The notes beneath the pieces are model-generated. The model worked only from the letters and a program-made list of their open reading frames with translations, had not been told where the DNA came from and did not search any database. This document shows, piece by piece, positions 6,807 to 17,983 of a stretch of DNA of 64,000 bases (position 1 is the stretch's first letter; each line of letters opens with the position of its first letter). A program made the position numbers and the translations under genes. Origin of the DNA: Brenneria izbisi (lineage in GTDB: Bacteria; Pseudomonadota; Gammaproteobacteria; Enterobacterales; Enterobacteriaceae). The DNA lies in contig NZ_JAMPJU010000001.1 in the NCBI RefSeq assembly GCF_025840185.1, positions 1-64,000 of the forward strand. The letters run 5' to 3'.

Positions 6807-8846
6807 TCAGGCGTCGGGGAACGTCAGGGTGTTGCCGGGCGATTCCCGGTTGATATGCAGGAAGTTCAGGTGACGTTCGTACTGATCCAGAATGTCATTA
6901 ATAACCTGCTCCTTGCTGTAGTCCATCAAATCATTCCCTTGACTTCCTTCCAGCAAGAACGTTTCCAGACGATAGTAATGTGATTTTCCAGAGCGTGCCC
7001 GATAGGTGAACGCCGGGATGCTATAGCGTTGAGGCCAGATTTGATACAGAAAGTTCTGCTCATCGCCTAAATCGACCAGAAGTTCAAGATGGTTAAGCCG
7101 TTCGTCTTCAACCGGAGGAAGTTCGTTAACCTGCACATGGGCGCCGCGCAACGTCAATTCATGAGCAACATCCTGCATGGCGGGGGCACAGACATTATCC
7201 AGCATTTTCTGGGTATAGGTCGTACCGGGAAAATTCATCACGCGTGAAATTCGTTGTTTCCAGTTCAGGCGATCATCGCCCGATATAGGCATCGGTGCGA
7301 AGGATTGCAAGGCGCTGGCTTTGCGATAATCTTCTACCCGCAGCGATTTATATAAACCCGCCATGATGAAGAAAATAACGAAGCTGAAAGGTAACCCCAT
7401 AATCACGGTGGTGTTCTGTAACGCGGACACGCCATTGGTCATCAGCATGGCCAGCGTCAGCAGACCGATAGCGACAGACCAGAAAATACGCAGCCAGTTT
7501 GGTGCATCATTATTAATGTCGGCCAAACGAGAAGTAAAGTTGCCCAACACCAGCGAACCGGAATCTGCCGACGTAACATAAAACAATAGCCCGGTAATGG
7601 TAGCGACGGAAGCGCTCAGGCTAAAAGCGGGATACTGCGCCAGCAGACTATAGAATCCGCGTTCTGGATATTGAATCACCTCGTTGGCAAAATCGAGATT
7701 GCCATGAATGACCTGATACAGCGCGCTGTTGCCAAAAATGGACAACCACAACAGGGTGAACACAAACGGGATAATCAGGGTGCCGACAACGAATTGTCGA
7801 ATGGTGCGGCCACGTGAAATACGCGCCAGAAACAGGCCGACGAACGGCGCCCAGGCGACCCACCAGGCCCAGAAAAACAGCGTCCAGCTATTCATCCATT
7901 CCGTTGGACGATCAAACGCAAAACTATTCAACGTCATTCCGGTGAATCGGTTGATATAGTCACCCACGTTCAGCACCAGCGCATTGAGCAAAAACGCGGT
8001 ATCACCCCAGAACAGCAGAAAAAGTATTAATCCCAACGCGAGAAGCACATTCAATTCCGATAGGAAACGAATGCCGCGGTTGACCCCGGAGGTAACGGAG
8101 ACCGTCGCCATGATAACCGAAAGTAGGATCAACGACGCCTGTACCGTGAGGTTTTCCGGGATCTGGAATAGTACCTTTAAACCATAATTAAGCTGTACCA
8201 CGCCAATGCCCAGGGTGGTGGCGATACCGAAAATGGTGCCGAGTACGGCTGCGATATCCACGCTGTGTCCGATCGGGCCGTTAATGCGTTTACCAAAAAT
8301 GGGGTAGAGCGCCGAGCGGATTGTCAGTGGTAGATTATAGCGATAGCTGAAGTAACCCAGCGCGATGCCCATCAGCGCATACATCGACCAACCGGTCAGT
8401 CCGTAGTGAAATAGCGTCCATACCATCGCCTGTCGAGCAGCTTCCAGCGTTTGTCCCTGTCCTTCTGGCGGCATCATGTACTGGGTAATGGGCTCGGCGA
8501 CGGAAAAAAACATCAGGTCAATGCCGATCCCCGCCGCGAACAACATGGCGGCCCAGCTTAACAGACTAAATTCGGGTTTGGACTGTTCCGGCCCAAGTTT
8601 GATCGTACCAAAACGGGATGACGCAATAAAAATCACAAAGACGATATAGAGCGTAGCGGCCAGCAGATAGTACCACCCGAATGTGGCGGATACCCAGTTG
8701 AGGGTGCGAGTAATCCATATATTGGCGATGTCGTTAAAAAAAATGGTCATCAGCGAGAAAGTAAGGATTAACCCCGCTGATGTATAGAACACGACAGGAT
8801 TAAGGCGATCCTGAGTGGATTTGGTCGTGATATCGGATGCTGGCAT
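6807..8846 (-). CDS. betT: high-affinity choline transporter BetT
   Basis: A 679-residue BCCT-family proton-coupled choline importer of the inner membrane, near the Escherichia length (677). About 12 membrane segments cover residues 20-505; the Trp-rich FFWAWWVAWAPFVGLFLARI belongs to the substrate-binding segment of BCCT carriers. A long cytoplasmic C-terminal domain (after about residue 510) is present; in BetT this tail controls osmotic activation. It is transcribed divergently from betIBA, with a BetI-like palindrome between, so choline and BetI probably control both units. It supplies choline for conversion to glycine betaine. Confidence 0.93.
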   Translation of the reverse strand: MPASDITTKSTQDRLNPVVFYTSAGLILTFSLMTIFFNDIANIWITRTLNWVSATFGWYYLLAATLYIVFVIFIASSRFGTIKLGPEQSKPEFSLLSWAAMLFAAGIGIDLMFFSVAEPITQYMMPPEGQGQTLEAARQAMVWTLFHYGLTGWSMYALMGIALGYFSYRYNLPLTIRSALYPIFGKRINGPIGHSVDIAAVLGTIFGIATTLGIGVVQLNYGLKVLFQIPENLTVQASLILLSVIMATVSVTSGVNRGIRFLSELNVLLALGLILFLLFWGDTAFLLNALVLNVGDYINRFTGMTLNSFAFDRPTEWMNSWTLFFWAWWVAWAPFVGLFLARISRGRTIRQFVVGTLIIPFVFTLLWLSIFGNSALYQVIHGNLDFANEVIQYPERGFYSLLAQYPAFSLSASVATITGLLFYVTSADSGSLVLGNFTSRLADINNDAPNWLRIFWSVAIGLLTLAMLMTNGVSALQNTTVIMGLPFSFVIFFIMAGLYKSLRVEDYRKASALQSFAPMPISGDDRLNWKQRISRVMNFPGTTYTQKMLDNVCAPAMQDVAHELTLRGAHVQVNELPPVEDERLNHLELLVDLGDEQNFLYQIWPQRYSIPAFTYRARSGKSHYYRLETFLLEGSQGNDLMDYSKEQVINDILDQYERHLNFLHINRESPGNTLTFPDA

Positions 8847-9185
8847 GGTTATCCCCTGCGTTACGCTTTACGAACCTCCAGTCAATTTCTTCAGCAAAGC
8901 GTGCTTAGCGCATATCAAGATAGCTTGCGCAGGACATCCGCTGAGTACGCTTACCTGTGAAAATGACGGCAGAATAAAAATTCAAATTTTGACTTTAAAT
9001 GAGATTTATCACCTGCAAATCAAATGCTTTCGACTATAAGTAATACAAACATTTAACGTTTTGACAATAAAATATATTCATTTTTAATTGAACGTTCAAT
9101 CAAAAATAAGTTTAATGAATGGCGATGGATCATAAAAAATAGCCTCTGATGATGATTTGCGACACAAAAATCCAGGAGTCGTGCC
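8847..9185. promoter_or_regulatory. betT-betI divergent control region
   Basis: A 339-base AT-rich region with no gene, holding the divergent promoters of betT and betIBA. The only conspicuous operator is the palindrome at 9087-9100. Confidence 0.8.
9087..9100. promoter_or_regulatory. BetI operator
   Basis: ATTGAACGTTCAAT is a perfect 14-base palindrome lying 86 bases before the betI start. It has the form expected for the TetR-type repressor BetI, whose known operator in Escherichia also centres on TTGAACGTTCAA. Confidence 0.8.
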
Positions 9186-9773
9186 ATGCCTAAAATTGGA
9201 ATGCAGCCTATCCGACGAAGACAACTTATTGAGGCGACGCTGTCCACGATCAATGAAGTCGGGATGCATGATGCGTCCATCGCGCAGATAGCCCGTCGCG
9301 CTGGCGTATCGAACGGCATCATCAGCCATTATTTCCGTGACAAGAACGGCCTGCTGGAAGCCACTATGCGCTATCTGATTAATCACCTGGGTTTGGCGGT
9401 CAAACGGAGAATGCAGGCACTTGAGCAGCACACGCCGTGCGAACGTTTACGGGCCATTGCCGCAGGTAATTTTGATGACAGCCAAATCAACAGCGCGGCC
9501 ATGAAAACCTGGTTGGCGTTTTGGGCGTGCAGTATGCATTCCCCGATGCTTTATCGTTTGCAACAGGTGAACAGTCGGCGACTGTATTCCAACTTGTGCG
9601 TCGAATTTGGCCGTTGCATGGCGCGGGAGAGGGCGCGTATAGCAGCCAAAGGCTTGGCTGGGTTGATTGATGGACTATGGTTACGTAGCGCGCTCAGTGG
9701 GGAGAAATTCAACCGGGATGAGGCATTGCACATTACTTATCAATACATCGAACAACAACTGGCTGGCGCTTGA
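9186..9773 (+). CDS. betI: choline-responsive repressor BetI
   Basis: A 195-residue TetR-family regulator. The N-terminal helix-turn-helix (about residues 12-60) includes [20 protein letters not shown], nearly identical to Escherichia BetI; the rest is the choline-binding/dimer domain. It represses betT and betIBA and is released by choline. AGGAG lies 8 bases before the ATG. betB starts 37 bases after its stop, so the three bet genes form one operon. Confidence 0.95.
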   Translation: MPKIGMQPIRRRQLIEATLSTINEVGMHDASIAQIARRAGVSNGIISHYFRDKNGLLEATMRYLINHLGLAVKRRMQALEQHTPCERLRAIAAGNFDDSQINSAAMKTWLAFWACSMHSPMLYRLQQVNSRRLYSNLCVEFGRCMARERARIAAKGLAGLIDGLWLRSALSGEKFNRDEALHITYQYIEQQLAGA

Positions 9774-9810
9774 ACCTGGCGGCCAGGACCGCAATCAGAC
9801 GGGAGTAGTT

Positions 9811-11283
9811 ATGTCACATTATGGTTTACAGCGGCTCTATATTAATGGGGCCTATGTCGATAGCACCGGCAATGATCGATTGGATGCAATAAATCCCGCC
9901 AATGGCGACGTTATCGCTCAGATTCAGGCAGCGACAAGCGAAGATGTGGATCGGGCGGTCACCGCGGCTACCGCAGGGCAAAAAGTCTGGGGCGCGATGA
10001 CGGCAATGGCGCGTTCACGCATTTTGATGCGTGCGGTAGCTATTTTGCGCGAACGTAATGATGAACTGGCATTGATTGAAACGCATGATACGGGCAAGCC
10101 GCTGTCAGAAACCCGTGCTGTCGATATCGTGACCGGCGCGGACGTGCTGGAGTATTACGCTGGATTAATCCCCATGCTCGAAGGCCAGCAGATCCCGCTG
10201 CGTGAAAACGCATTTGTCTATACTCGTCGAGAACCTCTGGGCGTAGTGGCTGGCATTGGCGCATGGAATTATCCCATCCAGATAGCGCTGTGGAAATCGG
10301 CGCCGGCGCTGGCGGCGGGCAACGCCATGATATTCAAGCCAAGTGAAGTCACCTCGCTGACGGCGTTGAAGCTGGCGGAAATATATACGCAGGCCGGGTT
10401 GCCGGATGGTGTCTTCAACGTACTGACCGGAACGGGAAAATCCGTCGGACAGGCGCTGACTACCCATCCCGGTATTGCCAAAGTTTCATTCACCGGCGGC
10501 GTTGCCAGCGGAAAACGCGTGATGGCGGATGCGGCAGGCTCGACGCTGAAAGAGGTGACGATGGAGCTTGGCGGCAAATCACCGCTGATTATTTTTGATG
10601 ATGCCGATCTGGATAAAGCAGCGGATATCGCAATGATGGCGAACTTTTTCAGTTCGGGACAGGTATGCACCAACGGTACGCGAGTGTTTATCCCTCATGC
10701 GTTAAAAGCGTCATTCGAACAAAAAATCCTGGCGCGCGTGCAGCGTATGCGGATTGGCGATCCAACCGATAACGCCGTGAATTTTGGTCCGTTGGTCAGC
10801 TTTACCCATCGGGAATCCGTCCTACGTTATATCGAGGCAGGCAAGCGCGCGGGCGCGCGGGTGCTTACCGGTGGATACGCTCTTAGCGAACCCGCCTATG
10901 CGCAAGGCGCGTATGTCGCACCCACCGTGTTTACCGATTGTCAGGATGATATGCAGATCGTCCGCGAGGAAATCTTCGGCCCTGTCATGAGTATTTTGAG
11001 CTATGGCGATGAAGAAGAGGCTATTCGCCGGGCCAATGCGTCCGAATATGGTCTGGCGGCGGGGATAGTGACCCGCGATCTGAATCGTGCTCATCGGAGC
11101 ATCCATCAACTACAAGCCGGCATCTGCTGGATTAATACATGGGGCGAGTCACCGGCTGAAATGCCTGTGGGCGGTTACAAACATTCCGGTGTCGGGCGTG
11201 AAAATGGCGTCACAACGTTGGAACACTATACGCAAATCAAATCAATACAGATTGAACTGGGTGAATTTAGCTCGGTATTTTAA
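9811..11283 (+). CDS. betB: betaine aldehyde dehydrogenase BetB
   Basis: A 490-residue NAD(P)-dependent aldehyde dehydrogenase that oxidises betaine aldehyde to glycine betaine. [20 protein letters not shown] marks the cofactor/channel region; [10 protein letters not shown] carries the general-base Glu (near 252) and [11 protein letters not shown] the catalytic Cys (near 286). The frame stays open upstream to 9667, but homology begins at the ATG at 9811 ([13 protein letters not shown]), and the earlier part overlaps betI. Cytoplasmic, second gene of betIBA, 19 bases before betA. Confidence 0.95.
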   Translation: MSHYGLQRLYINGAYVDSTGNDRLDAINPANGDVIAQIQAATSEDVDRAVTAATAGQKVWGAMTAMARSRILMRAVAILRERNDELALIETHDTGKPLSETRAVDIVTGADVLEYYAGLIPMLEGQQIPLRENAFVYTRREPLGVVAGIGAWNYPIQIALWKSAPALAAGNAMIFKPSEVTSLTALKLAEIYTQAGLPDGVFNVLTGTGKSVGQALTTHPGIAKVSFTGGVASGKRVMADAAGSTLKEVTMELGGKSPLIIFDDADLDKAADIAMMANFFSSGQVCTNGTRVFIPHALKASFEQKILARVQRMRIGDPTDNAVNFGPLVSFTHRESVLRYIEAGKRAGARVLTGGYALSEPAYAQGAYVAPTVFTDCQDDMQIVREEIFGPVMSILSYGDEEEAIRRANASEYGLAAGIVTRDLNRAHRSIHQLQAGICWINTWGESPAEMPVGGYKHSGVGRENGVTTLEHYTQIKSIQIELGEFSSVF

Positions 11284-11302
11284 GCGTAGAAGAGGAGAGC
11301 CA

Positions 11303-12970
11303 ATGGAATATGATTACATTATTATCGGGGCGGGCTCGGCGGGTAACGTACTGGCGACCCGTTTAACGGAAGATCGCGATGTCACCGTATTGCTGCTTGA
11401 GGCAGGCGGGCCTGATTACCGGCTGGATTTTCGTACACAGATGCCGGCGGCGCTGGCTTACCCGCTACAGGGCCGCCGTTATAACTGGGCCTATGAAACC
11501 GATCCCGAACCGCATATGAATAATCGCCGTATGGAGTGCGGCCGCGGAAAAGGATTGGGCGGATCATCGCTGATTAACGGCATGTGTTATATCCGGGGCA
11601 ATGCGATGGATTTCGACAACTGGGCGACGATGCCTGGTTTGGCCGACTGGAGTTATCTGGATTGCCTGCCTTATTTCCGTAAAGCAGAAACGCGTGATAT
11701 TGGCGCGAATGAGTATCATGGCGAAGAAGGGCCTGTCAGCGTCACCACGCCAAAAACCGGCAATAATGAACTGTTTCACGCGATGGTGGAGGCGGGGGTT
11801 CAGGCGGGTTACCCGCAAACCGATGATCTCAATGGCTACCAGCAGGAAGGATTTGGCCCGATGGATCGCACTGTCACACCCAATGGGCGTCGAGCGAGTA
11901 CCGCGAGAGGCTATCTTGATCAGGCGCGTGATCGTCAGAATCTGACGATTGTGACACATGCGCTAACCGATATCATTATCTTTGAAGGTAAACGGGCTGT
12001 GGGCGTCAATTACTTTAAAGGTAATAGCACTGATATTCAGACAGCGCACGCGCGCCGTGAAGTATTACTGTGTGCGGGAGCTATCGCGTCACCACAAATC
12101 CTGCAACGTTCGGGCGTTGGGCCGGCGGAATGGCTGAACAGATTGGCTATTCCTGTCGTGCATGATTTACCAGGCGTGGGTGAGAATCTGCAAGATCATT
12201 TGGAGATGTATCTGCAATACGCCTGTAAAGAACCGGTATCGCTTTATCCGGCGCTCCAGTGGTTCAACCAGCCGATGATTGGTGCTGAGTGGTTGTTCAA
12301 AGGAACGGGGATTGGCGCCAGTAACCAGTTTGAGGCGGGGGGCTTTATTCGTAGCAGCGAAGCGTTCGCCTGGCCAAACATTCAATATCATTTTCTACCA
12401 GTCGCCATTAATTACAACGGCAGCAATGCAGTAAAAGAACATGGCTTTCAGGCGCATGTTGGATCGATGCGTTCTCCGAGTCGCGGGCGCATTCGGGTGA
12501 AATCCAGACATGCGCATGATCACCCGAGTATTTTATTCAATTATATGTCGACTGAGCAGGACTGGCGAGAGTTCCGCGATGCGATCCGCATCACGCGCGA
12601 AATCATGTCGCAACCTGCATTGGATAAATACCGTGGTCGTGAAATCAGTCCCGGCGACAGCGTGCAAACCGATGAGGAGCTTGATGCGTTCATTCGTGCT
12701 CATGCCGAAACAGCATTCCATCCATCCTGCTCGTGCAAGATGGGAGAAGATGAGATGGCGGTGGTGGATGGACAAGGCCGCGTCCATGGCGTCGAAGCCT
12801 TACGGGTGGTTGATGCATCCATCATGCCGCAAATTATCACTGGCAATCTGAATGCAACGACCATCATGATGGCGGAAAAGATTGCCGATCGAATTCGTGG
12901 TCGTCAACCTTTGCCCCGTAGTCAGGTTGCTTATTATGTCGCGGGTGAAGCGCCGGTAAGACGCCTTTAG
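11303..12970 (+). CDS. betA: choline dehydrogenase BetA
   Basis: A 555-residue FAD-dependent GMC oxidoreductase that oxidises choline to betaine aldehyde at the inner membrane. The FAD-binding GAGSAG is at residues 9-14, the GMC signature [15 protein letters not shown] near 76-90, and the active-site His in [10 protein letters not shown] near the C-terminus. The frame is open upstream, but the ATG at 11303 has GAGGAG at the right distance and matches the known N-terminus [11 protein letters not shown]. Together with BetB it completes the choline-to-betaine pathway. Confidence 0.95.
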   Translation: MEYDYIIIGAGSAGNVLATRLTEDRDVTVLLLEAGGPDYRLDFRTQMPAALAYPLQGRRYNWAYETDPEPHMNNRRMECGRGKGLGGSSLINGMCYIRGNAMDFDNWATMPGLADWSYLDCLPYFRKAETRDIGANEYHGEEGPVSVTTPKTGNNELFHAMVEAGVQAGYPQTDDLNGYQQEGFGPMDRTVTPNGRRASTARGYLDQARDRQNLTIVTHALTDIIIFEGKRAVGVNYFKGNSTDIQTAHARREVLLCAGAIASPQILQRSGVGPAEWLNRLAIPVVHDLPGVGENLQDHLEMYLQYACKEPVSLYPALQWFNQPMIGAEWLFKGTGIGASNQFEAGGFIRSSEAFAWPNIQYHFLPVAINYNGSNAVKEHGFQAHVGSMRSPSRGRIRVKSRHAHDHPSILFNYMSTEQDWREFRDAIRITREIMSQPALDKYRGREISPGDSVQTDEELDAFIRAHAETAFHPSCSCKMGEDEMAVVDGQGRVHGVEALRVVDASIMPQIITGNLNATTIMMAEKIADRIRGRQPLPRSQVAYYVAGEAPVRRL

Positions 12971-13104
12971 TCATGCGGCGCCGACTGGATTGCTGATTTG
13001 CGCTTATACTTTTCATTGATATACACAACCTGACAAAAAATGTCTTCAGGGCTATTACTATGGGGCAGGTATAAAATCGGCCCCCCATTTCCTGAGGTAG
13101 AAAA

Positions 13105-13770
13105 ATGAACAACTGGATGCAACAGATTCAAAATTTATTGAACTCCGGTAGCAATAAGAAAGGCGGCCTTCAAGGTCGCAGCAATGGTAATTTGGGCGAT
13201 ATGTTGAAACCCGCCGCATTTGGTGGGTTGGCAGGCGTTCTGCTGTCGAACAAATCGGCCCGGAAAATGATGGGGTCGTTGGGAAAAAATGCGTTGATTA
13301 TCGGCGGCAGCGCCGCGGCAGGCGTTGTGCTGTGGAATCAGTATAAGAAGCGTGTGCGCGACACGCATCAGGATGATCCGCAATTTGGCGTACAGGCATC
13401 GCCCGAAAATGTGCGGGCGCGTCGTCTGATTCAGGCATTAGTCTTTGCCGCCAAGAGCGATGGTCACATTGACGATATCGAGAAACAGCGTATTGATGAA
13501 AATATCCAGCAACTGCAACTGGGCCAAGAGGCGCAGCAATGGGTGCAGGAAGCTATCGCGCAGCCGTTGGATCCTGAATTGTTGGCCAGGGACGTGAAAA
13601 ATGAGGAAGAAGCGCTGGAAGTGTATTTCCTCAGCAGCGCGGTGATCGATGTTGATCATTTCATGGAGAAAAGCTATCTGGATGCGCTGGCAACATCGCT
13701 GAAGATCCCTCAGGATGTGCGTCAGTCCATCGCCGATGAAATGAACAACCAAATAAACCACCAGAAGTAA
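13105..13770 (+). CDS. yebE: YebE-like inner-membrane protein (DUF533, TerB-like)
   Basis: A 221-residue protein beginning MNNWMQQIQNLLNSG, as in Escherichia YebE. A Gly-rich hydrophobic stretch (FGGLAGVLL and ALIIGGSAAAGVVLW, about 38-78) is followed by a TerB-like helical domain with acidic DGHIDDIEKQRI. Its function is unknown; in Escherichia it is a CpxR-regulated envelope-stress gene. GAGGT precedes the start. In Escherichia it is not beside fabA, so this placement is a rearrangement. Confidence 0.85.
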   Translation: MNNWMQQIQNLLNSGSNKKGGLQGRSNGNLGDMLKPAAFGGLAGVLLSNKSARKMMGSLGKNALIIGGSAAAGVVLWNQYKKRVRDTHQDDPQFGVQASPENVRARRLIQALVFAAKSDGHIDDIEKQRIDENIQQLQLGQEAQQWVQEAIAQPLDPELLARDVKNEEEALEVYFLSSAVIDVDHFMEKSYLDALATSLKIPQDVRQSIADEMNNQINHQK

Positions 13771-13802
13771 ACGAATTTGCCACAAGATGGCGAGAATAAG
13801 AC

Positions 13803-13832
13803 AACGGGCGAAACAGGAATGTGTCGCCCGTT
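13803..13832. terminator. hairpin between convergent yebE and fabA
   Basis: AACGGGCGA-AAC and GTG-TCGCCCGTT form a strong stem midway between two converging genes. The T-runs are poor on both strands, so termination is inferred from position. Confidence 0.6.
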
Positions 13833-13839
13833 ATGGCGA

Positions 13840-14358
13840 TCAGAAGGCGCTGGTATCTTTGAATAACCCGACTTTGAGCTCATTCGCGGTATAGATTAAC
13901 TGACCATCTACCAAGACTTCGCCATCAGCAATCCCCATGACCAGACGACGATTAATAACGCGCTTGAAGTGGATACGATAAGTCACTTTTTTCGCTGTCG
14001 GCAATACCTGCCCGGTGAACTTCACTTCACCCACGCCCAGCGCGCGTCCTTTACCTTCGCCGCCCAGCCAGCCCAAATAGAAGCCGACTAACTGCCACAT
14101 GGCATCCAGACCCAGGCAGCCCGGCATAACGGGATCGCCAATGAAATGACAGCCAAAAAACCACAGATCAGGGGTGATATCCAGTTCGGCTTCCACATAG
14201 CCTTTGCCATGGTGACCGCCATCTTCGGTCATTTTTACCACCCGATCCATCATCAACATGTTCGGGGCTGGTAACTGTGGTCCTTGTGGGCCAAACAGTT
14301 CACCGCGGCTGGAGGCAAGAAGATCTTCTTTTGTATAGGATTCGCGTTTATCTACCAT
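13840..14358 (-). CDS. fabA: 3-hydroxydecanoyl-ACP dehydratase/isomerase FabA
   Basis: A 172-residue bifunctional enzyme that dehydrates 3-hydroxydecanoyl-ACP and isomerises the trans-2 product to cis-3-decenoyl-ACP, the entry into unsaturated fatty acids. The catalytic His71 is in [13 protein letters not shown] and the catalytic Asp85 in [10 protein letters not shown]. The single hot-dog domain is full length. The upstream 91 bases hold FabR- and FadR-like sites and match the Escherichia fabA leader closely down to the start codon. Confidence 0.97.
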   Translation of the reverse strand: MVDKRESYTKEDLLASSRGELFGPQGPQLPAPNMLMMDRVVKMTEDGGHHGKGYVEAELDITPDLWFFGCHFIGDPVMPGCLGLDAMWQLVGFYLGWLGGEGKGRALGVGEVKFTGQVLPTAKKVTYRIHFKRVINRRLVMGIADGEVLVDGQLIYTANELKVGLFKDTSAF

Positions 14359-14397
14359 GTTCTCTGTAAGCCTTATTTTATTGAAGCACGCAGGTTA

Positions 14398-14447
14398 GCG
14401 TACACCTGTACGCCGGGCAAGTCCGTTACGTCTGGTTAAACCAGTTC
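14398..14447 (-). promoter_or_regulatory. fabA control region: FabR-like palindrome with FadR-like sites
   Basis: GCGTACA-CC-TGTACGC (14398-14413) is a perfect inverted repeat of the FabR operator type. Directly upstream on the minus strand, GTAACGGACTTGCCCGG (about 14414-14430) aligns with the FadR activator site of Escherichia fabA. A further TGGT-TTA-ACCA palindrome (about 14432-14446) also has FadR-like form. The order FadR then FabR reproduces that of Escherichia. Confidence 0.65.
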
Positions 14448-14449
14448 AG

Positions 14450-16177
14450 TTAGCGGAAAAACCAGGGGAAGCGTCGCCGTTCCTGAGGATTTAACTGGCC
14501 GATTCGCTCCCGAATGGCTGCCAGTAAACTTGGCTGGTGTTCGTCATCGTAAGCGACATTCGTCAGTAACGATATCGCTTCTGATGCCATTTCTACCGGG
14601 TAAAGGTGGAAATGCCCATCACGAACGGCGGCAACCACATCCTGCTGCAAACACAAATGACGCCGATTCGCCGCAGGCAGGATTACACCTTGCTGACCGG
14701 TCAGACCACGGCGTTGACAAACTTCAAAGAAACCTTCGATTTTTTCATTTATCCCGCCAATTGGTTGTACATGACCAAACTGATCGACCGAACCGGTTAC
14801 GGCAATCTGTTGATTAATCGGTTGCAAGGAAAGCGCACTGATAAAAGCGCTGAGTTCCGCCAGTGAAGCGCTGTCTCCATCAACTTCGCCATAGGATTGT
14901 TCAAACACCATGGATGCGGATAAAGGGAATTGCTGATCAAGTTGAAGTTCGGCAATCAAAAATGCCTGCATAATCATCATGCCTTTGGCATGCAGATTGC
15001 CGCCAAGCTCTGCTTTTCGCTCAACGTCGGTAAATTCACCGTCGCCAGGATGAACCACACAACTAATGCGCGTCGGCTCACCAAACATAATGGGATAGCC
15101 GGGATATTCCAGTACGGAAAGACCGTTGACCTGTCCGACAACATATCCTTCGGTTTCGATCAAAATCTGGCCCAGTTCTATCTCATCCTGCATACGCTCG
15201 TAGAGATAACCCTCGCGCCAGCGACGGGCTGCTACCGCGTTAATCAGTGTCTGAGCGCTGATTTCCTGATCTTGAGCGTAGAGTGCGACATATTTTAGCT
15301 GATGCGTCAGCCATAGCGGACACAACGGCAGGCAACTCTGGTCACCACTATAGCGCACGGACAGATTGACGAATTCAGGCCATGCATCAGCCGATAACAA
15401 AGGCAGTTGATTTTCCTGACACAGTGAATTGATGTAGGCACACCAACGTTCCATATCATCGGCATCAATAAGCTGCAACTGTGCTTCAAACTCGCCATAA
15501 ACCGCCAGGCTGCCTAGCTCTGGCTCCATGTCGTGAATGTCACCCAGGCTTTCCCGATCGCCCAGGATAATCAAACGAACGTTCAATGGCATTGGCGGTA
15601 TATCGACAGGCAACGGTTTTCGCTCATCCGGCGATTGCCAACGATATATTCCTTCAGTGATGGTCTGTTTCAGACGCAACCACATTAATGGCTGAGCCAG
15701 CAATGATCTGGCAGACAGTATCAATGTGCCGCCATTGACCTGATGAATCAATCCAGGATGAAGTGTGATCTCATCCTGAAAATACCGAACACAACCAAAT
15801 AACTGCTCTGGCTCAATCCATTCCTGATAACAGCAGGCGTGCTGTGCGGCAAAATTATCATCGGCTTGCGTTGCTGGTTCAACACGGACGTGGCGGCCCT
15901 CAACCACGTATCGACTGCCGTACAATTCGCTGGCCTCTGACCTGATGGCATTCACCGCATTGGCTATCAGCGCCATATACTCGCTATTTTCCTGTGCTTT
16001 TAGCAGCATGAAGCGAGAGGGCGCACGAGAATGGCAAAAAAGCGTCAAACTGTCAGCCAGACGAGGTTGAATGGCGGAGAATTCAGCAGGCGCAAGTTGT
16101 GCTGCCTGAGTGAACAATGTTTGATAAGGCGTGTTGTCGGGCAGTAAATGCTGCCATGCAAGTCGGTTACTGGTCAA
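14450..16177 (-). CDS. ycbZ: Lon-related putative protease YcbZ
   Basis: A 575-residue protein of the Lon-like proteases without a functional AAA module (Escherichia YcbZ has 586 residues). The C-terminal protease domain has the catalytic Ser in [15 protein letters not shown] and the catalytic Lys in [11 protein letters not shown]. The N-terminal half is poorly conserved and shows no Walker A. Substrates are unknown. It lies upstream of fabA on the same strand, 91 bases away, and is divergent from matP, as in Escherichia. Confidence 0.9.
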   Translation of the reverse strand: MTSNRLAWQHLLPDNTPYQTLFTQAAQLAPAEFSAIQPRLADSLTLFCHSRAPSRFMLLKAQENSEYMALIANAVNAIRSEASELYGSRYVVEGRHVRVEPATQADDNFAAQHACCYQEWIEPEQLFGCVRYFQDEITLHPGLIHQVNGGTLILSARSLLAQPLMWLRLKQTITEGIYRWQSPDERKPLPVDIPPMPLNVRLIILGDRESLGDIHDMEPELGSLAVYGEFEAQLQLIDADDMERWCAYINSLCQENQLPLLSADAWPEFVNLSVRYSGDQSCLPLCPLWLTHQLKYVALYAQDQEISAQTLINAVAARRWREGYLYERMQDEIELGQILIETEGYVVGQVNGLSVLEYPGYPIMFGEPTRISCVVHPGDGEFTDVERKAELGGNLHAKGMMIMQAFLIAELQLDQQFPLSASMVFEQSYGEVDGDSASLAELSAFISALSLQPINQQIAVTGSVDQFGHVQPIGGINEKIEGFFEVCQRRGLTGQQGVILPAANRRHLCLQQDVVAAVRDGHFHLYPVEMASEAISLLTNVAYDDEHQPSLLAAIRERIGQLNPQERRRFPWFFR

Positions 16178-16375
16178 AGTATCAAATTTAGTCGTCTGAA
16201 GGAAAAGCGTGATTATACAAGAATAATGCGGGCTGCACAGAAGGAGAGTCGCCCTATCAAGAATGAAGGCTTGAGTTGTATAAGAAATAGCCTTAAAAAG
16301 AAGGTGAAGAAGGTCTACTTTGTCAAAAAACTGTTATTCTATGTAGAACGTTACACGGTCACTGAAGAATTTAAT

Positions 16376-16831
16376 ATGAAATATCAACAATTAGAAAATC
16401 TTGAGTGTGGGTGGAAATGGAAATATCTGGTGAAAAAACACCGCGAAGGTGAGGAAATCACCCGTTTTATGGAACAAAGCGCGGCAGATGAAGCGGTAAA
16501 TTTACTGTTGAAAATGGAAAATCAACCTGTGAAGGTGCAGGAGTGGATTGAGCAGTGTATGAATCCGGCATTGGAAAACCGCATGAAGCAAACGATTCGT
16601 GCGAGGCGTAAACGCCATTTCAATGCCGAACATCAGCATACCCGCAAGAAATCAATTGATCTGGAGTATCTGGTCTGGCAGAGGTTGGCGGGATTAGCGC
16701 AGCGGCGTGGGAATACGTTATCGGAAACGATAGTTCAACTGATAGAAGACGCGGAGCATAAAGAAAAGTATGCCAGTCAGATGTCATCATTAAAGCAAGG
16801 GCTTGAAGCCATGCTGAATAAAGAAAGGTAA
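16376..16831 (+). CDS. matP: macrodomain Ter protein MatP
   Basis: A 151-residue DNA-binding protein that binds matS sites, compacts the terminus macrodomain and delays its segregation through contact with the divisome protein Zap[19 protein letters not shown] matches the family N-terminus. The C-terminal ribbon-helix-helix ([20 protein letters not shown]) and coiled coil follow. The frame is open back to 16148, but homology starts at the ATG at 16376. matS sites were not searched for exhaustively. Confidence 0.95.
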   Translation: MKYQQLENLECGWKWKYLVKKHREGEEITRFMEQSAADEAVNLLLKMENQPVKVQEWIEQCMNPALENRMKQTIRARRKRHFNAEHQHTRKKSIDLEYLVWQRLAGLAQRRGNTLSETIVQLIEDAEHKEKYASQMSSLKQGLEAMLNKER

Positions 16832-16865
16832 TCTTTAGTGGTATTGATGTTCATGAGACGTTAAA

Positions 16866-16896
16866 CAAAAAAACCTCGCCGAAGCGAGGTTTTTTT
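16866..16896. terminator. bidirectional terminator of matP and ompA
   Basis: AACCTCGC-CGAA-GCGAGGTT has an 8-base A-run before and a T-run after the stem, so it works on both strands between the converging genes. Confidence 0.9.
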
Positions 16897-16906
16897 CGTC
16901 AATAAC

Positions 16907-17983
16907 TTAAGCCTGAGGCTGAGTTACCACGTCTTTGATGCCCTTAACTTCGATCTCTACGCGACGATCCGGAGCCAGACACTCGATCAGTGCAGCACGC
17001 GGTTTCACGTTGTCACAAGTAGAACCGGTAACCGGGTTGGATTCACCGTGACCACGAGCAGAGATTTTATTCGCTGGGATACCTTTAGCGATCAGGTAAT
17101 CAACTACGCTCTGAGCACGTTTTTCAGACAGGCCCTGGTTGTATTGTTCTGAACCTAAACGGTCAGTGAAGCCCAGAACCACAACGGAACCATCTTTAGG
17201 ATCCATAGAGCTCAACTGAGAGTACAGTTGATCCAGAGATTGCTGGCCTTCTGGTTTCAGCGTTGCTTTGTTGAAGTTGAACAGAACGTCAGATTTCAGC
17301 GTGAAACGTTTGGTTTCAACAACTGGAGCCGGAGCCGGGGCTGGTGCCGGAGCGACATAAGCGTCATCCTGACCGAAACGGTAAGAAACACCAACGCTCA
17401 TCAGCAGGTTGTCAGGACGAGCGCCGACTGTACCTGCGTCACCGATGTTGCTGACCCACTGGTAATCCACACGGGCAGCCCAGTTTCTGTCGAATGCGTA
17501 TTCAACACCGATTGCCGCCAACGGAGAAACGCCGGTATCGTCGTTGTTACGGTCAAAGCCGCCTTGTGCGGCATGGCTGTCAGTACGCCATACCATACCA
17601 CCTAAACGGGTATAAACGTCCAGATCAGACATAACCGGGTAGCTCAGTTTGGCAGCCAGTTGAATACCCTGTGCTTTGAAGCTTGCACTGTCAGTGTTTG
17701 ACGTTGAGGAACCGGCATATTTCAGACGGCCCAGCCAATCATAGCCCATTTCAAAACCCAGGTAAGGGTTGGCCTGATAACCAACGAAAGCACCTGCGCC
17801 TAATTTGCTTTTGATAGGGTTGTTGTTAATACCTTCATAACCGTTTCCGTAGAAACCGGTGTCGTGGAATTGAGATACACCCAGTTTACCACCTACATAC
17901 CAGGTATTATCTTTCGGAGCGGCCTGCGCTACGGTAGCGAAGCCAGCCAGTGCCACTGCAATTGCGATAGCTGTTTTTTTCAT
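16907..17983 (-). CDS. ompA: outer membrane porin OmpA
   Basis: A 358-residue outer-membrane protein. A signal peptide ([21 protein letters not shown]) is followed by an 8-stranded barrel (about 22-195 with signal), an [10 protein letters not shown] hinge near 218-227 and a C-terminal OmpA domain that binds peptidoglycan through [20 protein letters not shown]. Two Cys in the C-terminal domain (CDN and CLAP) can form the known disulfide. I chose the ATG at 17983 because the signal peptide starts there; an upstream ATG at 18004 would add 7 residues. The long leader upstream is typical of ompA, which is controlled post-transcriptionally by the MicA RNA in relatives. Confidence 0.97.
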   Translation of the reverse strand: MKKTAIAIAVALAGFATVAQAAPKDNTWYVGGKLGVSQFHDTGFYGNGYEGINNNPIKSKLGAGAFVGYQANPYLGFEMGYDWLGRLKYAGSSTSNTDSASFKAQGIQLAAKLSYPVMSDLDVYTRLGGMVWRTDSHAAQGGFDRNNDDTGVSPLAAIGVEYAFDRNWAARVDYQWVSNIGDAGTVGARPDNLLMSVGVSYRFGQDDAYVAPAPAPAPAPVVETKRFTLKSDVLFNFNKATLKPEGQQSLDQLYSQLSSMDPKDGSVVVLGFTDRLGSEQYNQGLSEKRAQSVVDYLIAKGIPANKISARGHGESNPVTGSTCDNVKPRAALIECLAPDRRVEIEVKGIKDVVTQPQA

